Shown here in pieces: positions 11,056 through 21,639 of a DNA stretch of 64,000 nt. Position numbers and translations under genes: made by a program. The DNA comes from Gigantopelta aegis (lineage: Eukaryota > Mollusca > Gastropoda > Neomphalida > Peltospiridae). The notes beneath the pieces were generated by a model that saw nothing but the letters and a program-made list of their open reading frames with translations, was not told the DNA's origin and searched no databases. The stretch is from assembly GCF_016097555.1 (NCBI RefSeq), contig NC_054703.1:38684169-38748168 (forward strand). The letters are read 5' to 3'. Every line of letters begins with the position of its first letter. Positions within the stretch are counted from its first letter, which is position 1.

Positions 11056-11533
11056 TTAGTGTCAAATTGCCATTGAAATGTTTTTTATTTGATGACTGCA
11101 AAGTTATCAAATTCTTAAAGTATGTGATCTGAAACATATCACATACTTTGATTGCACTGAAAATTTAAAATATTATATTATATGATATATATATATCTAT
11201 ATATATATACGATGAAATATACTGCTGAACAAAAGCAAAGCGAATATTAATTTAGTTTTCTTTAATTAATAAAAAAAAATCAGTTTTAATTTGTTTGTGT
11301 CTATTACAATTAACAATGTCATGTGAACATTTATGCTAATTTTGACAGTCTATTTATCAAACTAATTTTACCATGAAAAAAAGAATTATACACATAGCAA
11401 TGGAATATAGAGATCTAAATAAACCACGGAAGTGATATTCGGTGAAAAGTCATACGTTCACTATATTTTAGATGCCGTAAATTTCATATGTTCACCGTGT
11501 TTAATTACAGCGAAAACACAGAAATCATGGGGG

Positions 11534-11579
<46 letters not shown>

Positions 11580-11650
11580 ATACATAGAATATCAAGCAAA
11601 ATAGATTTCTAGTGTGAATAAAGTACTAAAAAATAAATAAATAAACAAAT

Positions 11651-11681
<31 letters not shown>

Positions 11682-11924
11682 TAAATAATAATAATAAATA
11701 AATCAAATAGAAATAGGGAAACTAAAGCAGTTTATCTTTCTAATCAGACGCTGCGGCTTTGACGTGGGATGGTCGATAAATTCCGCACATTTTGATATAT
11801 TTTTGTCGAGTCATAATCTAATGATTGTTTTAATTTAATTGTTGTATTTTTATATCGGTATTTTTCATCACTTAACGTTTTGCATTTATCATCTATTATA
11901 TTCTATTGTACTCCCTTTTTAATT
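11053..11924. other. AT-rich spacer with simple repeats
   Basis: No gene seen. It contains an AT-rich palindromic stretch (about 11165-11210), a (TG)n at 11534-11577 and an (AAT)n/(AAAT)n tract at 11625-11705. Confidence 0.7.
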
Positions 11925-12924
11925 ATTACGTGATGTGTGAAAACCATATTTTCAGACATCACTTGTTTACCTAAAAAATCGTATTTGAAAAAGCCAAACA
12001 AAAAGCAACATAAACTGAACTGAAGAGTCTAACACATTCTGTCATTTATCACGTATTATCGCTTTTCTCTTAAGGTCTCACTACACAGATGTCATCTGCC
12101 ATTGAAACCCATGTTAAATTGCCCAAATTCAAACGAAGTTTGCCAATAGAACGGGTTCTCATTGGCACTAACAACACACACCATTGCGAACATACATTAT
12201 ATAAGCATTTATTTTCAGTTTTTTGCTATATGACCGCGTCTGGCTGTAGTACCGGTACGAACAGGTGGTTCATTAACCGATTCACTCCGGCTGTCTCTTG
12301 CGCTGTACACCCATGTCCCAAAAGGTCGATGCACAATATTACAAAATAACATGGGTAAAATACAGCCAGAAAGCTTACCATTAAACATACATATTGTTTT
12401 AATTATTCACCATTTCCTAAAACAGTTCTTGGTTGTTATTTGTAGTATGTCTGAATGCACAATCGATGTATGCTTACAAAGAAGATCTCAGGTTGGCAGA
12501 TTCCGTGGTATTTGTTATTGTTTGAACGACAGAGTAGCATATAGATTGTGGAGATTGTGGTATAATTAATAGTTGCCCTCATATTCCGTGGTAGAACGAA
12601 ACAGATGTCCCTGCAACTTTCAACTGCTACTCGTCTGAGATGCTTGGGTCAAAGGATCCAATCCCCTCTGTAGATTGATTCTCAGTTTGGATGGTTTGCC
12701 CTCCCCAACTACTGCCGGTGACTGATATATCAAGTTATGTTGTATGTGCTGTCTTGCTTGTTTAAAACTGCATACAACATATCATATGCACTGGCGTAGC
12801 AAACGGGGGGAGGGGGGGGGCAAGGGGGCAAGGGGGCATGTGTACCGCACTTTTTAGATATTTTGCTTTATATTTGCTTTATAATAGTGTAAAGTGTGTA
12901 AATATAAAAGTGTGTCCCCCCCCC

Positions 12925-12978
<54 letters not shown>

Positions 12979-14150
12979 CTTTGTGGCACCTTCTTACGCT
13001 TGTGCTATGCTGCTAATAGAAACAAAAATGTAGAGGGTATCCGCTAAGACCTGCATATCAAATAGACGATGACTAATTATGTGTTCTAGTAAACTTTAAC
13101 TTTAAATTTGATGTGTCCACAGTAAACTTTAACTTCACATTTCAACTGCAACATTTAGTTAGTGATTTCCGTTAAATCGGTACAGCGATCATCCGATTCC
13201 AGAGTAGGGGAGGTAACTGATGTCTGACTGTGTTGTACAGATTGTCTAATGCTCGATTCGTTGATATAGGTTCTGAAGCTGACAAACTCTGAAACCTGGC
13301 CCGGAGTTCTTGACACCGTGGCATTGTTCTTCCGTCCGTTGACGTTCTGGCATTTCAGCTTGGTCTTGATGATATTCCGATGGTTAGCAGAACTGGCCAT
13401 TAGGATGTAAAAATTCTGACCAAAATTCATTAGGTACAAAATAATAAACACCGGCCACAATTTGAAGATGAAGGCCAGGGTTTTAAAATCTGATTTAGTA
13501 ACTAGGAGGATCAGAACAACGGTGTCTGCAATGGATGAAGGTATGAGAGTTACAAAAGCCAGTATGGAGATCAACATGAGAGGAAGAAGTGACTTGTCCA
13601 GCTTGTTTTCCGTGGAGCCAGAGCTGGTGGAGGTGAATCTCTTTCTGAAAGTGACGCCGCGCTGGATGTGGATTCCAATTACACTGTTGAGGACGACAAT
13701 GAAGAGACAAGGCAGATTAGCCGTTAGGACCATACGTATGAAAGTAGAGTAGCTCACTAAGTAAGCTTTTATGAAGCATATCTGTGACCCTGGAACAGTC
13801 TTCACTCCATTTAAAAGTGGGAGCGATAGAACTACCGAGAAACCAGTCAAGCAGGAGCAGACGATCGTGGCCTATCGTCGAGTGCAGAATTGATCACGTT
13901 TTAGCGGAAAAACAACACAGTAGCACCGATCTAAAGTCAACCCAGCAACCAACCAGGGAGAAAGCATCGTCGCTGTGTACTTTATGAATTTCGTTAGCGT
14001 ACTAAGATCAATGGTACCAAACGGCCACGGATATAGTATTCTATTATACCATTACCGGGGTATTTCTTTATTTTCGACGTTCTGACCGAGTGTCACCAGC
14101 CTGTGAATATTTCAGCTGATGTACCGTTTAACCTATCGGACATATGGGAC
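11925..14150 (-). pseudogene. GPCR pseudogene 3: 5'-truncated receptor with homologous flanks
   Basis: Minus-strand receptor lacking TM1-2. It reads from TLTKFIKYTATMLSPWLVAG (TM3) and LTLDRCYCVVFPLKRD to TM4, then TM5 with NLPCL, TM6 with AFVTLIPSS, TM7 with YLMNFGQNFYILMASSAN, and a Ser/Thr-rich tail ending at 13155. A TAG (13872-13874, minus) breaks it after ICL2; the rest is open for 231 residues. Upstream of TM3 it jumps straight into sequence matching 37038-37200, the far 5' flank of the intact receptor, so the piece with the start, TM1 and TM2 was deleted. The 3' flank (11925-12617) matches 40137-40660 in reverse. A 512-bp insertion at 12628-13139 separates gene from flank. Confidence 0.8.
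12628..13139. mobile_element. 512-bp insertion with 10-bp target duplication
   Basis: The bases TTTCAACTGC occur at 12618-12627 and again at 13140-13149, and the intact paralogue at about 40140-40150 has this sequence once with no insert. The insert holds a poly-G and poly-C stretch, a (CA)n at 12928-12974, and a SINE-like tail, GATGACTAATTATGTGTTCT. No coding frame is seen. It is probably a retroposed element that later gained simple repeats. Confidence 0.65.
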
Positions 14151-14465
14151 GTTCACTTCCGCGATCTTACGAACAACTTATCATAATAGCTAAAATCATA
14201 ACTGCTAGAAAACAAAGAAGACTATATTTATTTATGAAAGTGCATAATCATGATGCATTTTGTGAATATCCAAAATGTATTTATTGATGTTAATAATGTT
14301 ATAACAGAAACCATGCCAATATGATGTGGTGTTTTTCAGCTTGGAGATGTCAGATTCTTTGGCGGAAATAATATTGTCGTTATAAAAGTCTATGTTTATA
14401 GTACATCCATAATATTATATTCTTACAACATAGTGAAATTAATACATTCTTGCCATTGCCGCTGC
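14151..14465. other. Spacer, nothing recognised
   Basis: AT-rich DNA beyond the region of visible homology to the receptor flank. The matching part near the intact gene would fall inside the gap at 36838-37037. Confidence 0.6.
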
Positions 14466-14469
14466 GGAA

Positions 14470-14712
14470 TACATTCACGGGACGGGACGTAGCCCAGTGG
14501 TAAGTCATGTGCCATCGGTGTGGGATCCATCCACGTCGCTTGGAGTATTGGAACAGTTTTCGTGTCTTGGTATGCGTTACCCTGTAAAGGAAAAATGTAG
14601 CGGGTTTCCTCTTAAGACCATATGTCAAAATTAGAAAATGTTTGACATCCAACAGCCGATGATTAATCAATCAACGTGCTCTAGTGGTGTAGTTAAACGA
14701 AACAAACTTTTT
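14470..14712 (+). mobile_element. SINE family 1 copy, internally deleted
   Basis: The head GGGACGTAGCCCAGTGGTAA and the tail AAATGTAGCGGGTTTCCTCT, TTTGACATCCAACAGCCGAT, CTCTAGTGGTGTAG are present. The middle body with the ATATAAAAGATCCC block is missing. 14713-15125 has no recognised content. Confidence 0.7.
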
Positions 14713-15127
14713 CTTCTATTTTGTTGAAGCCTTATAAGGCGACAAAGCGTGTTATCACAAGTCTGTGCTTGTGTACATTAATATTAACAGTTTACGTTGC
14801 ATTACGTTACCTATTCATTGATTGGATATAATTGGATATAATATTTTCTCTTCTTTGTTTTCATTGGTTAAATCTCCGAGGGCAACATCACTTTTGACCA
14901 GGCCGGTTGGGCCGACATGCGGCAATATCACAATTTACGGAAGGTCATGTGACTGCTTTTCGACCAATATATTCTTATTAGGATCATGTACTAATCGTCG
15001 ATATAAAGGTCTGTGTTTATATTATCTCAATACTATTATACTGGTGCAAACTACTGAAACGAATACATCCGTATCAAGTTTTCACTGCAGAGGACATTGG
15101 CGTTTAATAACACTGTTTTGTACATAC

Positions 15128-15458
15128 AAGCTTGGGTCGGCTGTGGTCAGTGCACTATTTCTCATAAATCTGCATCGGTTTGGGATCGATCCCCGTCAGT
15201 GGGCCCATTCGGCTATTTCTGGCTCTAGCCAGTGAATCACGACTGGTACATCAATGGCCGTGGTATGTGCTATTCTGTCTATGGAATGGTGCATATAAAA
15301 TATCCCTTGTTGCTAATGGAAAAGAGTAGCCCATGAAGTGGCGACAGCGAGTTTCCTCCCTCAATATATGTGTGGTCCTTAACCAGATGTCCAATGCCAT
15401 ATAACCGTAAATAAAATATGTTGAGTGCGTCGTTAAATAAACTATTTCCTTTCCGTTC
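15128..15458 (+). mobile_element. SINE family 1 copy, long-tail form
   Basis: The head is diverged; the body GGGATCGATCCCCGTCAGTG, GGTGCATATAAAATATCCC and GAGTAGCCCATGAAGTGGCG is clear. The long tail has GTCCTTAACCAGATGTCCAA, CCATATAACCGTAAATAAAA and GAGTGCGTCGTTAAATAAAC. 15459-15869 shows nothing recognised. Confidence 0.75.
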
Positions 15459-15869
15459 GTGTCCCGAGGTGGAAATTATCACCACCGATGATGCGTTTCT
15501 GTCGATAACTGCATGTTTGTGCTCTGCATAATTATTTTATCAATGATGGTAAAACCTGTTTGATATCATACGGTATATGGACTACGTTTGTTTTTTGTTT
15601 TTTTAAATATATATTTCGTTTCAAATTCTATGTAATTAATACCGACATTATATAGTCTTCAATACAGTAGGGAAATGTAGGAAATAACAGTAGTAAAATA
15701 AAAGAAGTATTAAGCGATATCACTGTGTGGGAATTAATGCAGAATAATAATGAAGGAATTGGGAAGAAATGACAACCAACAGTTCATGTCGACATCAGAA
15801 TGTACGGCCGCAGCCGATCCCGAAACAAGATAGGGACGGTATGTGACAATTCACGTTCACGTCTTTTGA

Positions 15870-15984
15870 TCAGTAATGAGTAATACCCCCACTATTCATC
15901 AAACATTCGTTTATTCGACGTGGAATTCTACGCATCAATCTCACAAAGACGATTTCAGGAAGTTTATCCCACTCTTCGTGCAGC
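15870..15984 (-). pseudogene. Tc1-type transposase, C-terminal end
   Basis: The minus strand encodes LGQALHEEWDKLPEIVFVRL, then MRRIPRRINECLMNSGGITHY. This aligns by eye with the last 40 residues of the fuller transposase at 55974-57047 (LGQLLMAEWQAIPQEFFRRL, GGFTHY end). The rest of the gene is not found upstream; instead the codons before LGQ are repeated as the array at 15985-16650. Confidence 0.65.
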
Positions 15985-17280
15985 GCCTGGCCAAGTTCAG
16001 TTGAAGTAACCGGCGGCCGTCGGTGTCGCGGCACACATCTCCCGTGCTGCGCCTGGCCAAGTTCAGTTGAAGTAACCGGCGGCCGTCGGCGTCGCCGCAC
16101 ACGTCTCCCGTGCAGCGCCTGGCCAAGTTCAGCTGAAGTAACCGGCGGCCGTCGGTCTCCCCGAGCACACGTCTCATCCGTGCACGCCTGGCCAAGTTCA
16201 GCTGAAGTAACCGGCGGCCGTCGGCGTCGCCGCACACGTCTCCCGTGCTGCGCCTGGCCAAGTTCAGCTGAAGTAACCGGCGGCCGTGGCGTCTGCCGCA
16301 CAGTTCCCGTCTGCGCCTGGCCAAGTTTCAGCTGAATAACGACGGCCGCCGTCGACGTCGCCGCACACGTCTCCCGTGCAGCGCCTGGCCAAGTTCAGCT
16401 GAAGTAACCGGCGGCCGTCGGTGTCGCCGCAACGGTAGCTCCCGTGCTGCGCCTGGCCAAGTTCAGCTGAAGTAACCGGCGGCCGTCGGCGTCGCCGCAC
16501 ACGTCTCCCGTGCTGCGCCGGCCAGTTCAGCTGAAGTAACCGGCGGCCGTCGGCGTCGATCCTGGACCCACGTCTCCCGTGCTGCGCCCTGGCCAGTTCA
16601 GCTGAAGTAATGTTGGGCCGTCGGCGTCGCCGCTACAGTCTCCCGTGCAGCGGCCTTGAACATAGGAGAGTTCACCTCGCTGAATTTCGTCAAGTTCGGA
16701 GGAGCAAGAGTCAATAGCCCTAAGGCATCGTCCAGACGTCCGTGCACGAATGGTTCCGTTTACCACGTCGGGGCCTACGTCGTTTGCACGTGTACATATT
16801 TCGGGTGTTTAGGTTTAGCTGAAGTAACCGACGGCCGTCGGTGTCAAAGGCACACGTCTTCATCTGTGACGTGTGAGTTATCGTGAAAACTGGACTGACT
16901 CACGTCTCCCGTGCAAAAAACATCACATTCGTGTCCGTTAGATACAAACGCCTGTGTATCCACGTAGAGTGTCAAGGGGCCAAGCGGTGATGTCGTAAAT
17001 TTATTTTTCCCCAAAGTCATTTATTTGAAGTTCACGTCTCCCGGCAGTTACAAATGGCCAATTCAGCTGAAGTAACTGTATTGCCGTTGTTCTACAACAC
17101 GTCGCGGATCCTTACATCGAAACAGATACTTTTATCTCTTGCAATTATTTGTTTTCAGCTGAAGAACTGGTTGGTGGTTTTTTACATCGCCGTTGTTGTT
17201 TTTTTTGCTTGTTTTTTGTTGTTTTTTGGCTTTTTAATAACGACCACTTCGGTAGTATTCTAAAAGGACACGTCTCCCGA
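15985..17280. repeat. 66-bp minisatellite inside a transposase fossil
   Basis: Units begin at about 15985, 16051, 16117, 16184 and 16250 and continue to about 16650, each with GCCTGGCCAAGTTCAGCTGA, AGTAACCGGCGGCCGTCGG and CACACGTCTCCCGTGC. Later units carry small indels, and isolated unit fragments recur at about 16815, 16900 and 17030 up to 17280. On the minus strand one unit encodes 22 residues ending in the ELGQALH of the transposase tail, so the array grew from that coding segment. Strong local GC richness contrasts with the AT-rich surroundings. Confidence 0.8.
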
Positions 17281-17301
17281 TCGAGAGAGAATGAGAGAGA
17301 G

Positions 17302-17349
<48 letters not shown>

Positions 17350-17412
17350 GAGGAGAGAGAGAAGAGAGAGAGAGAGAGAGTAAGAGGGAGAGTGAGAGAG
17401 AGAGAGACAGAG
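17281..17412. repeat. (GA)n microsatellite, interrupted
   Basis: GA dinucleotide tract with GAAT, GACGAG and GAGG interruptions, directly abutting the last 66-bp unit fragment. Confidence 0.9.
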
Positions 17413-17520
17413 AGATATATGCATTGTACATATGTGAGGTAAACTCTAGTTTGGTTTGTTGCAATTTACAAACAATAGGAGTCCAAACGCACACAATATA
17501 TACAGACAGTTGTTCTAATT

Positions 17521-17640
17521 AAATGAATGAATGAATGTTTAACGACACCCCAGCACAAAAAATACATCGGCTATTGGGTGTCAAACTATGGTAAATACAT
17601 CGGCTAGTGGGTGTCAAACTATGGTAATTGTTCTGATCAA
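17521..17640 (-). mobile_element. SINE family 3 tail, partly duplicated
   Basis: An ATGAATGAATG run leads into TTTAACGACACCCCAGCAC, then TACATCGGCTATTGGGTGTC and AAACTATGG. The block TACATCGGCTA...CTATGGTAA is present twice in a row. Confidence 0.65.
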
Positions 17641-18839
17641 GGAAAAGCATTTAATATGTAATTTTAGTTGAAAATAATATATTATTCTGAAAGATGTTAT
17701 AATTTTAAAAAAAATGTATTGTTAATTGTTAAAACAAGTATCTGTTATTCCGAAACATAAATGTGTATTAGAATTAATTATATTATTATTAGGTACATGC
17801 ACGAAACTTTTTTTTTATGAATCTTTATTAGATAAACATTGACCTTAAATTTAATGTGACGAATTCGGTAAGAAGTAAAAGTGGACGTCATGACCATAAA
17901 CAATCGATCGTTGCGTCACTCTAGAAACAGACGACAATTCGTGTATTAAAATGACGAAGAGACACAAAGTGTTTTATTATCTATGAACACGCTTGTTAAG
18001 TAACTTGGCATTACTTTGTAAATTTCGTATACCAGCAGACGGACATACAAATGAAAACAGAACACATATATCATATCCAAATGTGAACAATAAAAATATA
18101 TGTTAAATTAAAACAATGTATACAGATACCGAAAAAAAGATCAGAATCAAGAAATATGATATGAAATTTGACGCCTATATTATCTCACCTTATTTTGTTC
18201 TGCCTACTGCAAATTCGCCCTAGACACCCGCTGTACCGTACAGAAAAACAGATCGTGAATACGGAGTCGCGTATTTATACAGTTTTAGGCGCTTTTAAGA
18301 AACAAATTAGTACAATAAGCTCCACATTCGCATATACAGGTTTCAATAAAGCCATTGTGTGTGTCTGGAAAACCTAATCTTTGTTCTGTCAGAGAGATTA
18401 AAATTTTGTTAAAAGTAAAAAAAAACCCCACCAGATCATTAAATTTCTGCAGAAGCTAATATTATTGAATTCTAGATTTTGCTTAGGATAATCAAAAGAA
18501 CGAGTTTACAAGAAAATATAATTAAAATCACAAGGCAACACAGTAACTCTAAGGAAAAGTAAACGTGTACTGCGCTGTTAATATTTGGGAATTAGAAAAT
18601 TACTTTACCTTAATCTAGCATTTATCCCACACAGATTAAGGACTTAATAAAGACATTGTACACTTCATAGACTACTTTGAAATTGCAATTAGTTTTCGCA
18701 TCCCTATCGTTATTGTCAATCCTAGTTGATTAGAGTAACAGACCGCTTTCTGATAATCTTTTTTAATTTTTATAAAATCATCTGCATAAAAAATGTAAGA
18801 ATATTGCATTGAGTGCATTGCGTACGTGTAGTTACGTAC
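17641..18839. other. AT-rich spacer, nothing recognised
   Basis: No coding frame with family-like features, no clear repeat and no splice-linked exon that I can identify. Confidence 0.6.
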
Positions 18840-19590
18840 CTTCCTGTCCGTGGAAAAGTGAATATAAAAGATAATAAATCCCTTGAGGTGTCGGAATCAC
18901 CAAATTCACACCATCCAATGGTCGATGATTAATTAAGCAGTGTGTTCTAGTAGTGCCGTGAACAAGAAAAGTTTAAACGTGGGTTTTTTTATATGGTTTC
19001 GTTTGATTAACAACCCGACTAGAGTACATTGATTTATTAACTATCGGCTGTTTGATGTCAAACATTAATTTAGATAAATTTAACATATATTCCAATACGG
19101 GAAACCCGCTACATTTTTCCCTTAGCAGCAAGGGATATTTCATATACACCATCCCACAGGCAGGATAGCACATGCCACGGCCTTTGATATACCAGTCTTG
19201 ATTGCAATGGACAGAACGAGAAATAGCCCATCTGGGCCCAATGACCGAGGTTAATTCCCAGACCAATCACAGATCTGGCGAGCGCTTTACCAATGGACTA
19301 CGTCCCACTCCCTGAAATAAAGGAAGGAAGGAAACGTTTTATTTAACAACGCACGCAACACATTTTATTTTACGGTATATGGCGTCAGACATATGGATAA
19401 GGACCACACATATATTAAGGCGGAAAACCCGCTGTCGCCACTTTTCGGGTTACTCTTTTCGATTAGCAGCATTCCATAGACAGCATATCACATACTACGG
19501 TCTTTGATGTACCAGTCGTGGTGCACTGACTGAAGCAAGAAATAGCCCAAAGGGCCCACTGACGGGGATCGATCCCAAATCGATGGAGAT
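18840..19590. mobile_element. Cluster of three SINE family 1 copies
   Basis: 18840-18975 (+) is a short-tail fragment ending in GTGTTCTAGTAGTGCCGTG. 18992-19315 (-) is a near-full short-tail copy running from AACAACCCGACTAGAGTACA to GACTACGTCCCACTCCC. 19320-19590 (-) is a long-tail copy with TTTATTTAACAACGCACGCA, GGCGTCAGACATATGGATAA and CGGGGATCGATCCC. They are head-to-tail or opposed, typical of serial insertion. Confidence 0.75.
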
Positions 19591-20130
19591 TTTTTATTTC
19601 CTATCCGACATGACATATGTTTATCAAGCTAACAACATGGTAATACAGCTCTTGGGTGAATGATACACAGGTCTCCCGATAGAATTGACATTGTGACTGA
19701 GAACCTCAAGGGTACGAACAGCAGCGCTCTCCTCCTTGGGTCTGTTTTTCACGTACATAAAAACGAATATTTATGTCGTAATATATAATTGTCATGGTGC
19801 ACTCGTTAGGACGGCTGCAATGTCCGTGACAACAATTTAACTGCATTCGTTCTTAGATTGCTCGTAACATATTTTATTCGGTCTGATTGGCAGGTTGCTA
19901 ACTAATTAAGAGAAGACGTCAGACTTCAGATTATCAATTAACTCATTTTAATTATTGTGCATACAAAACTAAATATACAACCTGTATTTTATCAAGTTGA
20001 AACTGTAGCTCTGTCACAGTATTATTTTATACGGAGTGAACGAGTCTTCATATTTGTTGGCATTTTAAAATTAATATGATTTTTTTTTAAATTGCCAAAA
20101 ATACACATGGTTACATGAATGAATGGAACA
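19591..20130. other. Spacer with a short dispersed repeat
   Basis: No gene seen. About 19815-20035 resembles 38090-38250 in the same orientation: CTGCAATGTCCG, AAAACTAAATATACAA, CTGTATT and a TAGC.CTGT.ACAGTAT core. It is probably a copy of an unnamed short repeat. Confidence 0.5.
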
Positions 20131-20134
20131 CGCT

Positions 20135-20335
20135 TATTGGTCAGGCTGGTAGGTACAGCGTCCGCATCCTGTACCGGCTCCCACCAAGAGCGAGTTTTAA
20201 CGACTTTTCTATCTCACCGACCACTGACTATTAACAGCTAGCCAACTGTCCTGGACAGTGAGCCCAGATGGCTGAGGGACAGCCTACTTGAACCTTAACT
20301 GGATATAATAACGAAAATAAGTTGAAATGAAATGA
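20135..20335 (+). mobile_element. SINE family 2 copy
   Basis: GTCAGGCTGGTAGGTACAGC and CCGCATCCTGTACCGG form the head, and GAACCTTAACTGGATATAAT the tail. It marks one end of the inverted duplication shared with 3884-5429. Confidence 0.7.
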
Positions 20336-21639
20336 AAAATCATAGATAACCGGACCTACACTTGCGCTTTGCCTATCTTGTGCAAGGGGCTTTCACGACG
20401 AATCATGTTTGACATAGGCGACAAGTTGACGACAAACCAGACGAAAAGGCAACATTGCTCATTCCATTCAATACACGTCAAACGATTGCAGACAGGCAAA
20501 ATAACTGCAACATAATTTTTCTTCAGTTACGTAATTTCGTGATATCTTTCATTTCTCTGCATGTTTTTTTTAAAGGCACAGACCCTAGTTTCAGCTCGTA
20601 AAAATGGAAACTAAGTTGAGTTAATTTACAAGCCTCAACAAACGTTTCGATAGGGTTATTAAAGATGGAAGCTGAATTATGTGATCTTAAACAGGGAAAT
20701 GCTGTCTAAAAATAACTGTAGCTGGTATCAATAACCATTACTTCTCATACGAACGTGCGTTTTTAGAATTACGAAAATCCATTTTGAGGTATTGCAAAAA
20801 CCTGCATGACCTGAACCACTTCAGGTGTACAAACATTTATATTCCAAGTCATAAAATATAAATATTTCTAATTTAAATGATCAAAAAGCAGTTTTAATAG
20901 TAGAACCCCCCCCCAAAAAAAACAAAAAAACAACAACAAAAACAACAAAAAAACAACAAAAAAATACCCCCCAAAAAAACAAAAAAACACTCGTAGTGTT
21001 TTAAAAAAAGGTATGTTATTTTACGCATAATCACATTCCACATTCAGAGCAAGGCGGTCGGTCTGGGATGGATACCCGTGGGTCGACCCATTGGTCTATC
21101 TCTCATTCCAGCCAGTGCACCACGACTGGTATATCAAAGGCCATGGTATGTGCTAACCTCTCTGTCGGATAGTGCATATAAAAGATCCCTTCCTACTAAT
21201 GAAAAACAAATGTAGCTGGTTTCCTCTCTAAGAGAACAGGTTAAAATTAAAAAATGTTTGACATCCAATAGCCGATGATTAATCAATCAGTGTGCTCTAG
21301 TGGTTCATTCAGAGCAAAAACAGAATGAATGAATGAATGAATGTTTAACGACACCCCAGCATGAAAAATACATCGGCTATTGTGTGTCAAACTATGGTAA
21401 TGCACACAAATAAAGTGATAATCAACATCAATATAACAATTCAAGATTTAAATAAAAACAGTGTAAAAAACTGTGCAAAAATAAAAATCACAGATAGATA
21501 CTGACTTTTACTCAACATTTCAATTTGTGCTGTATTGGCCATTCTCAAAGATAATGTTACACCCATGCACAACGGTGAGGTTACAGCACGCGCAGGGTAG
21601 AACAAAAACAGAAGCCAGAGCCTTACATTCCACCATTAT
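20336..21639 (-). repeat. Inverted duplicate of 4335-5245 with MITE 2 and SINE 1
   Basis: Read in reverse this matches the 5.2-to-4.3 kb region: CGTCAACTTGTCGCCTATGT, then MITE 2 (about 20570-21030, disrupted by A/C homopolymers near 20905-20990), then a SINE 1 (21035-21310). A family 3 SINE tail at 21325-21400 and about 220 bp beyond it are extra in this copy. Confidence 0.7.

Noticed and set aside
12089-12569. Two adjacent plus-strand frames of 86 and 72 residues
   Set aside because: Most of the region is the antisense of the 3' flank shared with the intact receptor, or has no protein features.
13462-13752. Plus-strand frames over the receptor pseudogene (similar ones at 23174, 39539 on minus and 63330 on minus)
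   Set aside because: Antisense shadows of the receptor reading frame, repeated at each paralogue.
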